Of a DNA stretch of 64,000 nt, positions 51,797 through 62,142 are shown one piece after another. This DNA comes from Buchnera aphidicola (Ceratoglyphina bambusae) (GTDB taxonomy: Bacteria; Pseudomonadota; Gammaproteobacteria; Enterobacterales; Enterobacteriaceae), in the NCBI RefSeq assembly GCF_039363085.1, contig NZ_CP134982.1, forward strand, positions 360,620 to 424,619, read 5' to 3'. Numbering within the stretch: the first letter of the stretch is position 1; the number at the start of each line of letters is the position of its first letter. Below the pieces are notes generated by a model that did not search any database, had not been told where the DNA came from, and worked only from the letters and a program-made list of their open reading frames with translations. The translations under genes were made by a program, and so were the position numbers.

Positions 51797-53056
51797 TTAT
51801 GATCTTTTCATCATTTCAAAAAAATCATTGTTAGTTTTAGTCATAGATAACTTAGCAATTAAAAATTCCATAGCATCTATTTCACTCATAGGATGTATAA
51901 TTTTTCTTAAAATCCACATTTTTTTTAATTCTTCTTTAGAAGTCAATAGTTCTTCTTTTCTAGTGCCAGATCTATTATAATCAATTGCTGGAAATACTCT
52001 TTTTTCTGCTATTTTCCTAGACAATGGTAATTCCATATTTCCAGTTCCTTTAAATTCTTCATATATTACTTCATCCATTTTAGAGCCAGTATCTATTAAA
52101 GCTGTAGCTATTATAGTCAAACTGCCACCCTCCTCGACATTTCTGGCTGCTCCAAAAAATCTTTTAGGTCTATGTAATGCATTAGCATCAACACCACCAG
52201 TTAAAACTTTACCAGATGCAGGTACAACAGTATTATATGCTCTAGCTAATCTAGTAATAGAATCTAATAAAATTACTACATCTTTTTTATGTTCAACTAA
52301 ACGTTTTGCTTTTTCTATTACCATTTCAGAAACTTGAACATGTCTAGAAGCTGGTTCATCAAAAGTAGAAGCGACTACTTCTCCATTTACCAATCTTTGC
52401 ATTTCAGTTACTTCTTCTGGTCTTTCATCTATTAACAAAACCATTAAAACACAATCTGTATAATTATGAGCTATACTTTGAGCTATATTTTGCAATAACA
52501 TTGTTTTACCAGCTTTAGGAGGAGCAACTATTAATCCTCTCTGACCTCTACCTATAGGAGATGATAAATCTAAAACTCTAGCAGTAATATCTTCAGTAGA
52601 ACCATTTCCTCTCTCCATCCTTAATCTAGAATTAGCATGTAAAGGAGTTAAATTTTCAAACAAAATTTTACTTCTAGAACTTTCTGGTTTATCATAATTT
52701 ACTTCATTTACTTTTAACAAAGCAAAATATCTTTCTCCTTCTTTAGGAGGTCTTATTTTTCCAGAAATTGTATCTCCTGTTCTCAAGTTAAATCTTCTAA
52801 TTTGACTAGGAGAAACATATATATCATCAGGACCTGCTAAATAAGAACTGTCTGATGATCTTAAAAAACCAAAACCATCTTGTAAAATTTCTAATACTCC
52901 ATTTCCAAATATATCTTCTCCTCCCTTTGAATGTTGCTTTAGTATTGCAAAAATAATATCTTGTTTACGCATTCTTGCTAAATTTTCTAGCCCCATTTTT
53001 TCACCGAGAATAATTAGTTCAGAAACCGGGTTGTTTTTTAGTTCGGTAAGATTCAT
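51797..53056 (-). CDS. rho: Transcription termination factor Rho
   Basis: Hexameric RNA helicase for factor-dependent termination. 419 residues, equal to E. coli. RNA-binding N domain with [20 protein letters not shown], Walker A APPKAGKT, and the Q/R loops are intact. An unmodified Rho in an A/T-rich, C-poor genome is interesting because rut sites would be rare. In E. coli order, downstream of trxA. Confidence 0.99.
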   Translation of the reverse strand: MNLTELKNNPVSELIILGEKMGLENLARMRKQDIIFAILKQHSKGGEDIFGNGVLEILQDGFGFLRSSDSSYLAGPDDIYVSPSQIRRFNLRTGDTISGKIRPPKEGERYFALLKVNEVNYDKPESSRSKILFENLTPLHANSRLRMERGNGSTEDITARVLDLSSPIGRGQRGLIVAPPKAGKTMLLQNIAQSIAHNYTDCVLMVLLIDERPEEVTEMQRLVNGEVVASTFDEPASRHVQVSEMVIEKAKRLVEHKKDVVILLDSITRLARAYNTVVPASGKVLTGGVDANALHRPKRFFGAARNVEEGGSLTIIATALIDTGSKMDEVIYEEFKGTGNMELPLSRKIAEKRVFPAIDYNRSGTRKEELLTSKEELKKMWILRKIIHPMSEIDAMEFLIAKLSMTKTNNDFFEMMKRS

Positions 53057-53219
53057 TATGTTATATTCTTAGTAAACTGGGATTTAAATCTTTTAATGAC
53101 TATTAATGGAAAAATATTTTTTTTTATTTTAATATATATAAAAATTAACAAAAAATATTTTTTATTATTTTTAAGATTATATTTAATTTAAATTATATTA
53201 TATTTTATATATATAAACC

Positions 53220-53244
53220 AGCGGTTTTAAAAAATAAAACCGCT
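53220..53244 (-). terminator. trxA terminator
   Basis: Perfect 10-bp arms with a GCGG core (53220-53229 and 53235-53244) and 5-nt loop, 17 nt after the trxA stop. The T-tract is better placed for the plus strand, where no gene needs it, so it may serve bidirectionally. Confidence 0.65.
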
Positions 53245-53261
53245 TTTTATAAATTTAATAT

Positions 53262-53591
53262 TTAAATGTAAATATTAAAAAACTCTTTTAATTGCAATTT
53301 TGAAATAGATCCTATTCTAGTATCTTTAACAATTCCATTTTTAAATAAAATTAATGTAGGTATACTCTTAATTAAATATTTTTTTGAAAGTTTATGGTTT
53401 TGTTCTACATTCACTTTACAAATTTTTATTTTATTAAAATACTCTTTAGATAAATCTTCTAAAATAGGAATTAACATTTTACATGGTCTACACCATTCAG
53501 CCCAAAAATCTACTAATATCACACTATTTTTTTTAATAACATTTTTTTCAAAATTGTCATCATTTAAATTTATTATCTTACTATCTGACAT
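53262..53591 (-). CDS. trxA: Thioredoxin 1
   Basis: Dithiol-disulfide reductant. 109 residues, equal to E. coli. The active site reads WCRPC (Cys34 and Cys37), whereas the canonical thioredoxin motif is WCGPC. The cis-Pro loop (SIPTLILFKNG), the buried Asp and the DFWAEW strand are retained, so the fold is intact. The dipeptide between the cysteines affects redox potential, so activity may be altered. Confidence 0.97.
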   Translation of the reverse strand: MSDSKIINLNDDNFEKNVIKKNSVILVDFWAEWCRPCKMLIPILEDLSKEYFNKIKICKVNVEQNHKLSKKYLIKSIPTLILFKNGIVKDTRIGSISKLQLKEFFNIYI

Positions 53592-53666
53592 AATTTCATC
53601 TCTAAATAAAAATTTATTAAAATATGTTTGTTTTTATAAATATAAAATATAAATTATAAAAATTTT

Positions 53667-55583
53667 CTATATCCATTTTAAATCTTTTTTAGGCAATTCA
53701 TATAAGAATCTACTAGGAGTAGTAAAAATTTTTTCACCATATTTTTGTCTAATTTTAGAAAAAGTTAAGGTTAATTGTTTTTTGGCTCTAGTTATTCCTA
53801 CATACATTAATCTTCTTTCTTCATCAATATCGCTGTTAGATAAATTAGAATAATGCGGTATTATTCCTTCTTCTAATCCAATAATAAATACAAAATTAAA
53901 TTCTAATCCTTTAGATGAATGTAAAGTCATTAAATTTATAAAATTTCTATTATTTTTTTCTAAATTATTATCATCTATTAAAAGATTTTCAATAATTTCT
54001 TGAAAAATTATTTTATAATTTTTCTTTTTTTTTTTTTTAAAAAAATCTTCAAACCATTTTAAAAATAAATTTATATTTTTTATACAAAAATTAAATTTTT
54101 CAGAATTTTTTATTCTCTTTTTTAACCAATCTATATAATTAATGTCTTTTATTATTTTATACAATACTTTAGATGGTTTTGAAGAAGAAAAAACTAATAT
54201 TTTAGTAAACCAATTTCCAAACTTTCGTAAGTTATTATAACTATTATTATTAATTTTAGTATTAATATTTTTATCTAAACAAGATTTAAACAAACTTGTT
54301 TTATTTCTTTTTGACCACTTGATTAATTTTGACAATGTTATTTTTCCTATTTTTCTATTAGGAACATTAACAACTTGTAAAAAAGAAAAATCATTATTTG
54401 GATTTATTATTAATTTTAAATAATTTAATAAAAATTTTATTTCTAAAATATTAAACAAAGAAATATTAGAAAAAATTTTATATGGAATAGATCTAGTTAA
54501 TAGAATTTTTTCTAAAATTCTAGATTGTTGATTATTTCTATATAAAACTGCAAAATCATTATAATTATTATTATAAATATTATTATATTTAATTATTTCA
54601 TCAGCTACTCTGTTACATTCATCTAGTTCATTTCTTGCAGATATTATTTTAATAAAAGATCCATATGAAAAATTTGAAAAAAGTTTTTTAGAAAACAAAT
54701 GAGAATTATTAGAAATTAATGAATTTGCTACATGTAATATTCTGCCTGAAGATCTATAGTTGTGTTCTAATTTTATAATTTTTAATTTAGGATAATCATT
54801 GTTTAATAAAAAAAAATTTTTTGGATTTGCACCTCTCCATGAATAAATAGATTGATCGTCATCTCCAACTAAAGTAAAATTTTTAGAATTATTTAATAAT
54901 TTTATTAACTTATATTGCACAACATTAGTATCTTGATATTCATCGACTAACAAATATTTAATTTTTCTTTTAAAATAATTTCTTAAATTCTTGTCTTTTT
55001 TTAATAATAATACTGGTAAAAACACTAAATCATCAAAGTCTAGAATGTTTAAATTTCTTAAATATTTTTCATAAATTTCATAACAATTAGCGAAAATATG
55101 TTCTAAAGAATTTTTAGCATGTTTCTTTGCAATATAGCTATCTATTAATTTATTTTTACATTTAGATATAAAAAAAATTAATTTTTTTAATAAATTTAAA
55201 TCTTTATTTAAAAAATTTTTTGTAATTTCTTTTAATATAATGTTTTGCTCATATCTATCAAATATAGAAAAATTAGATTTAGTATATAAATTATTTCTAT
55301 CTAATCTTAAAATTTTTATCCCCAAAGAATGAAAAGTAGAAATATGCAAATTGTTAGATTTAAATTCACCTAAAACATTTTTTATTCTATCTTTCATTTC
55401 ATTTGCAGCTTTATTAGTAAAAGTTAATGCAAAAATATCTTTAGAATTAAATCCACAATCATTAATTAAATATATAATTTTATTTATTATTACTCTAGTT
55501 TTACCAGAACCAGCACCAGCAATTACCAAACATGGTTTAGAAATAAATTTTACAGCATAATTTTGAAAAAAATTTAATAACAT
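53667..55583 (-). CDS. rep: ATP-dependent DNA helicase Rep
   Basis: Superfamily 1 3'-5' helicase aiding fork progression. 638 residues, shorter than E. coli (673), mainly from a missing C-terminal tail. Motif I AGAGSGKT (22-29), motif II YLLVDEYQDTN, motif III GDDDQSIYSWRGA, motif V TLHSSKGLEF and motif VI EERRLMYVGITRAKK are all present. The residues beyond motif VI that bind replicative partners in E. coli may be gone. Confidence 0.96.
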   Translation of the reverse strand: MLLNFFQNYAVKFISKPCLVIAGAGSGKTRVIINKIIYLINDCGFNSKDIFALTFTNKAANEMKDRIKNVLGEFKSNNLHISTFHSLGIKILRLDRNNLYTKSNFSIFDRYEQNIILKEITKNFLNKDLNLLKKLIFFISKCKNKLIDSYIAKKHAKNSLEHIFANCYEIYEKYLRNLNILDFDDLVFLPVLLLKKDKNLRNYFKRKIKYLLVDEYQDTNVVQYKLIKLLNNSKNFTLVGDDDQSIYSWRGANPKNFFLLNNDYPKLKIIKLEHNYRSSGRILHVANSLISNNSHLFSKKLFSNFSYGSFIKIISARNELDECNRVADEIIKYNNIYNNNYNDFAVLYRNNQQSRILEKILLTRSIPYKIFSNISLFNILEIKFLLNYLKLIINPNNDFSFLQVVNVPNRKIGKITLSKLIKWSKRNKTSLFKSCLDKNINTKINNNSYNNLRKFGNWFTKILVFSSSKPSKVLYKIIKDINYIDWLKKRIKNSEKFNFCIKNINLFLKWFEDFFKKKKKKNYKIIFQEIIENLLIDDNNLEKNNRNFINLMTLHSSKGLEFNFVFIIGLEEGIIPHYSNLSNSDIDEERRLMYVGITRAKKQLTLTFSKIRQKYGEKIFTTPSRFLYELPKKDLKWI

Positions 55584-55659
55584 ATTTTTATTTATAATAA
55601 AAAAATAATTTAAAATATATATAAAAAATTTTACTACATTAATAATAAATTTTAAAAAA

Positions 55660-57135
55660 TTATTTAAAAGAAATACTTTTCATTCCAACCATATATTTTC
55701 TTAAGTTATAGCCTACTTTTTCTATACTGTGATTTCTTATTTTTTGATTTATTCTTGATAATTCTATATTATCTATATTTTTATTTAAGTTTTTAGAATT
55801 AAATAAACAATTACAATCTAATTTATTTATAAAATTTTCTAAAATTGGTATAGCTTTATTAGAAAAAATATAATTTCCATATTCAGCTGTATCAGATATT
55901 ACTAAATTCATTTCATATAATTTCTTTCTAGAAATAGTATTAGCAATTAATGGAATTTCATGCAAAGATTCATAATAAGCTGATTCACTACAAATACCAG
56001 ATTCTAACATTATTTCATAAGAAAGTTCTATTCCAGCTTTAAGTATAGAAACTATAAAAATACAATTTTCAAAATACTCTTCTTCGGAAATTTTTACTTC
56101 TGATTTATTAGAATTTTCAAACTCAGATTTCCTGCTTATATTTCTATAATGTAATAGTTTTTTATCTCCATTGTTCCAATCTTTAATCATATCTCTAGAA
56201 AAATCTCCGGAAATTATGTTATCCATATGTTCTTTAAACAATGGTTTTAACAAAACTTTTAATTTTTCAGAAATTTTATAAGCTTTTATTTTAGAAGAAT
56301 TAGATAATCTATCTAACATTAAAGTTATTCCTCCATGTTTTAAAGATTCAGTAATAACTTCCCAGCCATTCTGAACTAATTTACATGAATATTCTTTATT
56401 AAAATTTTGAGAAATTAATTTATTATAATAAACTATAGATGCAGATTGTAATATACCACATAATATAGTTTGTTCACCCATTAAATCTGATTTAACTTCA
56501 GCTGAAAAAGAAGACTCTAGAACACCAGCTTTGCTACTTCCTAAACCATACGCCCAGGCTTTTGCAAAATCTAGTCCAATATTTCTATTATCATTTTTAG
56601 AATGCACAGCAATTAAAGCAGGAACTCCAAATCCTCTTTTGTATTCTTCTCTTACTTCAGTTCCTGGACATTTTGGGGCAACCATAATAACTGTAATATC
56701 TTTTCTAATTTTTTGACCATATTCAACTATATTAAATCCATGTGAATATCCTAAAACAGCATTTTTTTTGATAAATTTTTCTATTTTGTTTATAACTATA
56801 GAATGCTGTTTGTCAGGAGTTAAATTTATTATTAAATCAGCATTAGGAATTAATTCTTTATATGTGCCAACTTTAAAATTATTATTTATAGCATTTTTCC
56901 AAGATAAATTTTTTTTATTAATAGAAGATTTTTGCAAAGCATAACATACATTTAACCCAGAATCTCTTAAATTAAGTCCTTGATTTAATCCTTGAGAACC
57001 ACAACCGATAATAACTATTTTTTTATTTATTAAAATATTAACTTTATTATTAAATTCTTTTTTTTTTAATAATCTACATTTTCTTAATTCTTTTAATTTA
57101 TTTCTAAAATTTAAGCTGCTAAAATAATTTTTCAT
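55660..57135 (-). CDS. ilvC: Ketol-acid reductoisomerase IlvC
   Basis: NADPH- and Mg-dependent rearrangement/reduction of acetolactate in valine and isoleucine synthesis. 491 residues, the long class II form exactly as E. coli. Rossmann loop GCGSQG (44-49) and the catalytic Lys/Glu regions ([18 protein letters not shown]) are intact. Transcribed after ilvD. Confidence 0.98.
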   Translation of the reverse strand: MKNYFSSLNFRNKLKELRKCRLLKKKEFNNKVNILINKKIVIIGCGSQGLNQGLNLRDSGLNVCYALQKSSINKKNLSWKNAINNNFKVGTYKELIPNADLIINLTPDKQHSIVINKIEKFIKKNAVLGYSHGFNIVEYGQKIRKDITVIMVAPKCPGTEVREEYKRGFGVPALIAVHSKNDNRNIGLDFAKAWAYGLGSSKAGVLESSFSAEVKSDLMGEQTILCGILQSASIVYYNKLISQNFNKEYSCKLVQNGWEVITESLKHGGITLMLDRLSNSSKIKAYKISEKLKVLLKPLFKEHMDNIISGDFSRDMIKDWNNGDKKLLHYRNISRKSEFENSNKSEVKISEEEYFENCIFIVSILKAGIELSYEIMLESGICSESAYYESLHEIPLIANTISRKKLYEMNLVISDTAEYGNYIFSNKAIPILENFINKLDCNCLFNSKNLNKNIDNIELSRINQKIRNHSIEKVGYNLRKYMVGMKSISFK

Positions 57136-57249
57136 AATACCTCTAAAAATTTTGTTAAAAATAAAACAATAAAAAAATAAAATTCTAATATAAAATTTAT
57201 AAAAATAAATAACTTATTAACATAATAAAACTCTTAAATTTTTATATAT

Positions 57250-59091
57250 CTAAATTAATTTACTAGTATCTCTATAAGCGCCCTTGTCTGCACTAGTTGC
57301 AAAATAAGAATATATTTTTAATGAAGCTGAAATCTTTCTTTTTCTGTTTTTAGGAGTATAAGAAAACATTCCTCTAGATTCTTCTAATTTTCTTCTTAAA
57401 TGTAACTCATGTTTTGAAACTTCTAAATGTATATATCTCTTAGGTATATTTATTTTAATTAAATCATTATCTTTTACTAAAGATATTAATCCTTTATTTG
57501 CAGCTTCTGGAGAAACGTGCCCTATGGACAGACCAGAAGTTCCACCAGAAAATCTTCCATCTGTTAATAAAGCACAATATTTATCTAATCCAGAAGATTT
57601 TAAATAAGAAGTTGGATATAACATTTCCTGCATTCCAGGTCCTCCTTTGGGACCTTCATACCTTATTACTACTATGTCTCCTTTAAAAACTTTATTGTTC
57701 AAAATAGCATATACTGCGTCTTCCTGACTTTCATATACTTTAACTACACCTGAAAAAACTAAATTTTTTTTATCTACACCAGCTGTTTTAACTACACATC
57801 CATTTTTTGCTATATTTCCATATAAAATAGCAATCCCTCCATCTTTACTATAACAATTATTTATAGACCTTATGCATCCATATTTTCTGTCCTTATCCAA
57901 ACTACTCCATTCATAAGACTGAGAAAAAGGAACAATAGTTTTTTCTCCCTTAGGTCCTGATTTGAAAAAATCACTTATATTTTTATTTTTAGAAATTGTT
58001 ATATCATATTTAAAAATTATTTCTTTTAAAGTTAAATCTAAAATATTTTTAGTATCACTGTATAAAAAATTTCCTCTATAAAGCTCACCTAGTAAACCTA
58101 TAACTCCTCCAGCTCTATGAAAATCTTCTATATGATATTTGTTGGAACTAGGAGATATTTTACAAATATATGGAATTTTTTTAGATAATTTGTCAATATC
58201 AGAAATATTAAAATTTATATTACCCTCTTTAGCTATTGCCAACAAATGTAAAATTGTATTAGTTGATCCACCCATAGCAATGTCTAAACACATAGAATTA
58301 TATAAAGATTTTTTATTTATTAAATCTTTTGGTAACAAACTAATGCCATTTATATAAAAATTTTTAGTTATTTTAACTATCTGTTTTCCGGCTGAAATAA
58401 ATAATTTTTTTCTATTAAAATGAGTAGCCAGTAAGGTTCCATTACCAGGAAATGATACTCCTAATACTTCAGTTAAACAATTCATAGAATTAGCTGTAAA
58501 CATTCCTGAACAAGAACCACAAGTTGGGCATGCATTTTTTTCTATTAATTTAGATATATCATTATTATAATCATTAGATCCATGTACAATAGCATCAACT
58601 AGATCTAACTTCTTAATTTTACCATTAATATTAACTTTTCCAGATTCCATCGGTCCTCCAGAAACAAATATTGTTGGTATATTTAATCTAATAGAAGCAA
58701 TCAACATACCTGGAGTAATTTTATCACAATTTGAAATACATACCATAGCATCAACACAATGTGCATTTATTACATATTCTATAGAATCTGCTATTATTTC
58801 TCTAGATGGTAAAGAATACAACATTCCAGAATGCCCCATAGCTATCCCATCATCTATAGCTATAGTATTAAATTCTTTCGCAACTCCTCCATTTATATTT
58901 ATTTCTTCAGAAACAATTTTGCCTAAATTTCTTAAATGAATATGACCCGGAACAAATTCAGTAAATGAATTTACTATAGCAATAATAGGCTTATTAAAAT
59001 CTTCATCTTTCATTCCTGTAGCTCTCCATAAAGCACGAGCCCCAGACATATTTTTCCCTTGAGTAGTTACTGAAGATCTATATGAAATCAT
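57250..59091 (-). CDS. ilvD: Dihydroxy-acid dehydratase IlvD
   Basis: Iron-sulfur dehydratase, third step of valine/isoleucine synthesis. 613 residues (E. coli 616). Cluster-binding cysteines appear in [13 protein letters not shown] and [29 protein letters not shown] begins the catalytic core. Its Fe-S cofactor ties it to the isc cluster encoded next to it. Confidence 0.98.
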   Translation of the reverse strand: MISYRSSVTTQGKNMSGARALWRATGMKDEDFNKPIIAIVNSFTEFVPGHIHLRNLGKIVSEEININGGVAKEFNTIAIDDGIAMGHSGMLYSLPSREIIADSIEYVINAHCVDAMVCISNCDKITPGMLIASIRLNIPTIFVSGGPMESGKVNINGKIKKLDLVDAIVHGSNDYNNDISKLIEKNACPTCGSCSGMFTANSMNCLTEVLGVSFPGNGTLLATHFNRKKLFISAGKQIVKITKNFYINGISLLPKDLINKKSLYNSMCLDIAMGGSTNTILHLLAIAKEGNINFNISDIDKLSKKIPYICKISPSSNKYHIEDFHRAGGVIGLLGELYRGNFLYSDTKNILDLTLKEIIFKYDITISKNKNISDFFKSGPKGEKTIVPFSQSYEWSSLDKDRKYGCIRSINNCYSKDGGIAILYGNIAKNGCVVKTAGVDKKNLVFSGVVKVYESQEDAVYAILNNKVFKGDIVVIRYEGPKGGPGMQEMLYPTSYLKSSGLDKYCALLTDGRFSGGTSGLSIGHVSPEAANKGLISLVKDNDLIKINIPKRYIHLEVSKHELHLRRKLEESRGMFSYTPKNRKRKISASLKIYSYFATSADKGAYRDTSKLI

Positions 59092-59183
59092 TTTAAATAA
59101 AACTCCAATTTTAAATATTTAAAAATATTAAATAAAATATAACTTAATAAAATTATTTGAATATTTTTAATATAAAAATAATG

Positions 59184-59258
59184 CAGGGGAGGAGGGACTC
59201 GAACCCACAACATTCGGTTTTGGAGACCGATACTCTACCAATTTTGAGTTACACCCCT
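59184..59258 (-). tRNA. tRNA-Trp (anticodon CCA)
   Basis: AGGGGTG acceptor, CTCCAAA anticodon loop and discriminator G match E. coli tRNA-Trp. Two extra A residues enlarge the D-loop (75 nt instead of 73) and the T-stem contains one T-T mismatch. TGA reassignment is not implied: protein genes here end in TAA or TAG with normal frames. Confidence 0.93.
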
Positions 59259-59266
59259 AATTATAA

Positions 59267-59298
59267 ATTTTAACATTGAAAAAGAAAAATGTTAAAAT
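59267..59298. promoter_or_regulatory. Symmetrical divergent promoter pair (tRNA-Trp leftward, iscS rightward)
   Basis: A 12-bp inverted repeat (59266-59277 and 59288-59299) creates TTAACA-17 nt-TAAAAT on both strands: plus boxes at 59270-59275 and 59293-59298, minus boxes at 59290-59295 and 59267-59272. The minus promoter would start tRNA-Trp a few nt upstream of its 5' end; the plus one would give iscS a leader of about 160 nt. Confidence 0.6.
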
Positions 59299-59463
59299 TA
59301 TTTAAATATAATATATAAAATTTAATTTTTAATATTATAACTATATTATAATATAATACTATTATTTTTTTTTATAGTCTATAATTATAAATATTTTAAA
59401 AAAAATAAAAATATATAATTTCTTTTAATATTAATAAATAAAACTGCAAAAAAATAAAAAACT

Positions 59464-60681
59464 ATGAAGAAACCTATTTATTTAGACTATGCAGCTACTA
59501 CACCAATAGATAAAAAAGTTGTAAAAAAAATGTTAAAATATTTAACTAAAGATAATAACTTTGGAAACCCAGCATCTAGATCTCACATATTTGGATGGAA
59601 AGCGGAAGAAGCTGTAGATATATCTAGAGAAAATATATCAGATTTAATACATGCTGATCCTAGAGAAATAATATTTACTTCCGGGGCAACTGAATCAATA
59701 AATTTAGCAATAAAAGGAATAATGAATTTTTACAAAAATAAAGGAAATCATATAATAACTAGTAGAACAGAGCACAAAGCAGTTTTAGATACATGTAGAT
59801 ATTTAGAAAGCAAAAATTGTAAAGTAACATATATAAAACCTAATAAAAAAGGATTAATAAAAGTTAAAGATATAAAAAAAAATATTCGAAAAAAAACTGT
59901 TTTGATTTCAATAATGCATGTAAATAATGAAACAGGAATAATTCAAAATATAAAAAAAATAAGTAAAATATGCAAAAATAAAAAAATTTTTTTTCATGTA
60001 GATGCTACTCAAAGCATAGGTAAAATAAAAATAAATATAAAAAAAATAAAAATAGATTTAATGTCATTTTCTGCTCATAAAATATATGGTCCAAAAGGAA
60101 TAGGAGCATTATTTATTAGGAGAAATCCTAGAATTAGAATATCTCCTCAAATTCATGGTGGGGGGCATGAAAGAGGTATGAGATCAGGAACATTACCTGT
60201 GCATCAAATAGTAGGAATGGGAGAAGCATTTAAAATAGCTAAAAAAAATATGAAAAAAGAATATAAAAGATTAATAAAATTAAGAAATTTATTATGGAAT
60301 AATATAAAAAATATAGAAGAAATATATTTAAATAGTAAATTAAAATACAGCTCTCCACATATATTAAATGTAAGCTTTAATTATATAGAAGGAGAATCAA
60401 TAATAATGGCATTAAAAGATTTGGCAATATCATCTGGTTCTGCTTGTACATCTGCTAGTTTAGAGCCTTCATATGTATTAAAATCTATGGGAATTAAAAC
60501 AGAATTAGCTCATAGTTCTATAAGATTTTCTATTGGAAGGTTCACTACAAAAGATGAAATAAATTATGCATCTAAAATAATACATAAATCTGTAAAAAAA
60601 TTAAGAAAATTATCTCCGTTATGGGAAATGTTTAAAGAAGGAATTAATATAGAAAAAATAGATTGGAGTAAAAACACTTAA
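59464..60681 (+). CDS. iscS: Cysteine desulfurase IscS
   Basis: PLP enzyme mobilising sulfur from cysteine for Fe-S assembly and tRNA thiolation (it also feeds TusA-TusBCD-MnmA). 405 residues (E. coli 404). [11 protein letters not shown] near the start, the PLP-Lys segment [15 protein letters not shown] and the sulfur-carrying Cys loop [14 protein letters not shown] are intact. iscR, which precedes iscS in E. coli, is absent. Confidence 0.98.
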   Translation: MKKPIYLDYAATTPIDKKVVKKMLKYLTKDNNFGNPASRSHIFGWKAEEAVDISRENISDLIHADPREIIFTSGATESINLAIKGIMNFYKNKGNHIITSRTEHKAVLDTCRYLESKNCKVTYIKPNKKGLIKVKDIKKNIRKKTVLISIMHVNNETGIIQNIKKISKICKNKKIFFHVDATQSIGKIKINIKKIKIDLMSFSAHKIYGPKGIGALFIRRNPRIRISPQIHGGGHERGMRSGTLPVHQIVGMGEAFKIAKKNMKKEYKRLIKLRNLLWNNIKNIEEIYLNSKLKYSSPHILNVSFNYIEGESIIMALKDLAISSGSACTSASLEPSYVLKSMGIKTELAHSSIRFSIGRFTTKDEINYASKIIHKSVKKLRKLSPLWEMFKEGINIEKIDWSKNT

Positions 60682-60713
60682 GTTATAAAAAATTTTAATT
60701 TTGGAGTATAAAA

Positions 60714-61103
60714 ATGTCTTATAATAAGAAAGTAATAGATCATTATGAAAATCCTAGAAATGTTGGTTCTTTTTCAAAAAAAGAAAAAAATGTAGGAACT
60801 AGTTTAGTAGGCGCTCCAGCATGTGGAGATGTAATGAAACTGCAAATCAAAGTAAATAAAAAAAACATAATAGAAGATGCTTGTTTTAAAACATATGGAT
60901 GTGGATCTGCTATTGCATCTAGTTCTTTAATGACTGAATGGATAAAAGGAAAAACTTTAAAACAAGCTAAAAAAATAAAGAACATAAAAATAGTAAAAGA
61001 ATTAAATTTACCTCCTGTAAAAATACATTGCTCAATATTAGCTGAAGAAGCAATAAAAAAAGCAATATTAGACTACAAAAAAAAAAATAAAAAAAAAGAT
61101 TAA
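60714..61103 (+). CDS. iscU: Fe-S scaffold protein IscU
   Basis: Scaffold on which [2Fe-2S] clusters are built with IscS. 129 residues (E. coli 128). Cluster ligands Cys37 (GAPACGDVMK), Cys63 (TYGCGSAIASSS) and Cys106 (KIHCSILAEEAI) are present, as is the HscA recognition motif LPPVK. GGAG precedes the ATG by ten nt. The LPPVK motif is kept although hscA is not present in this cluster. Confidence 0.98.
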   Translation: MSYNKKVIDHYENPRNVGSFSKKEKNVGTSLVGAPACGDVMKLQIKVNKKNIIEDACFKTYGCGSAIASSSLMTEWIKGKTLKQAKKIKNIKIVKELNLPPVKIHCSILAEEAIKKAILDYKKKNKKKD

Positions 61104-61109
61104 AATAAA

Positions 61110-61143
61110 ATATAAGTGCTAAAATAAAATATTTAGCACTTAT
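61110..61143 (+). terminator. Hairpin between iscU and hscB
   Basis: Perfect 13-bp arms containing AAGTGCTAAA (61110-61122 and 61131-61143) with an 8-nt loop. It lies between two same-strand genes and 15 nt before the hscB start, so it could attenuate transcription, stabilise the iscSU mRNA 3' end, or influence hscB initiation. The site corresponds to the lost iscA. Confidence 0.6.
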
Positions 61144-61158
61144 ATAAATATAAATAAT

Positions 61159-61662
61159 ATGAACTATTTTAAATTGTTTAAGATTGATGAATCATTTAAA
61201 TTAGATAAAAAAAAATTATCTAAAAAATTTTATAAATTACAAAAAAAATTTCACCCAGATATGAATATTAAAAAAACAAAGGAAGAAATAAAAAATAATT
61301 TAAAAAAATCTATATTAATAAATAATGCATATAACATATTAAAAAATTCATATAAAAGAGCAAAATATATAATAGAAATAAATTATTCAAAAAAACATGA
61401 AAAAAAAAATTATAACTTAAAATTTTTAAATTATTGTTTTAACATAAATGATGAAATAGAAAAAGAATACAAGAATGAAAAAAGAGAAAAAAAATTAATA
61501 AAAATATTAAATGAAATAAAAAAAAAAAAAAAAAAATATTATGTAAGAATAGAAAGATATTTAAATAAAAAAAGATGGAAAAAATCAAAAAAAATATTAA
61601 TTAAATTAAACTTCATTAATAAAATTTACAAAAAACTAAAATACAAAATAATAAATAAATAA
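61159..61662 (+). CDS. hscB: Fe-S co-chaperone HscB
   Basis: J-domain protein delivering IscU to an Hsp70. 167 residues (E. coli 171). N-terminal J-domain with the HPD motif (KKFHPDMN, about residues 32-39), C-terminal IscU-binding helical domain that aligns to the end but is extremely Lys-rich. A run of 19 adenines (61518-61536) lies in the coding sequence yet stays in frame. The dedicated Hsp70 partner HscA is missing from the expected downstream position. Confidence 0.93.
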   Translation: MNYFKLFKIDESFKLDKKKLSKKFYKLQKKFHPDMNIKKTKEEIKNNLKKSILINNAYNILKNSYKRAKYIIEINYSKKHEKKNYNLKFLNYCFNINDEIEKEYKNEKREKKLIKILNEIKKKKKKYYVRIERYLNKKRWKKSKKILIKLNFINKIYKKLKYKIINK

Positions 61663-61778
61663 AAAATATTTAAAAAATACAAAAAATAACAAACTTGAAA
61701 AATAATATTATTAATAATATAATTAATAATATTATTTTAATAACGTAAATAAAAAATTATAATTTAATAAAAAATATT

Positions 61779-62111
61779 ATGCCGAAAATTTCATTTTTGC
61801 CACATAAAAAAATAATTCCAAAAGGTATTACTATAGATGCACAGGAAGGAGAAACAATATTAAATGCTGCGCTAAAAAATAATATAGAAATAGAACATGC
61901 TTGTGAAAAATCATGCGCTTGCACAACATGTCATTGTATAATAAAAAAAGGATTTTCATCACTTTCAAAATGCTCAGAAAAAGAAGAAGACACTTTAGAC
62001 AAAGCATGGAAAGTAGAAGAAAAAAGCAGACTAACATGCCAAGCAAAAATTGGAAAAAAAGATATAATAGTAAAAATACCATATTATTCATCTAATTACG
62101 TTAAAGAATAA
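61779..62111 (+). CDS. fdx: [2Fe-2S] ferredoxin Fdx
   Basis: Adrenodoxin-type ferredoxin donating electrons for cluster assembly. 110 residues (E. coli 111). Ligands are in [14 protein letters not shown] (three Cys, spaced CX5CX2C) and LTCQAKI (fourth Cys). Start MPKISFLPH resembles E. coli MPKIVILPH. In E. coli hscA separates it from hscB; here there is a 116-nt A/T gap. Confidence 0.97.
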   Translation: MPKISFLPHKKIIPKGITIDAQEGETILNAALKNNIEIEHACEKSCACTTCHCIIKKGFSSLSKCSEKEEDTLDKAWKVEEKSRLTCQAKIGKKDIIVKIPYYSSNYVKE

Positions 62112-62142
62112 AAGTTAAATAAATAATATATTTATAAAATTT

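Noticed and set aside
61831..62091. Antisense open frame within fdx
   Set aside because: Fully contained in a conserved ferredoxin gene, rich in Leu/Phe, no Shine-Dalgarno or homology.
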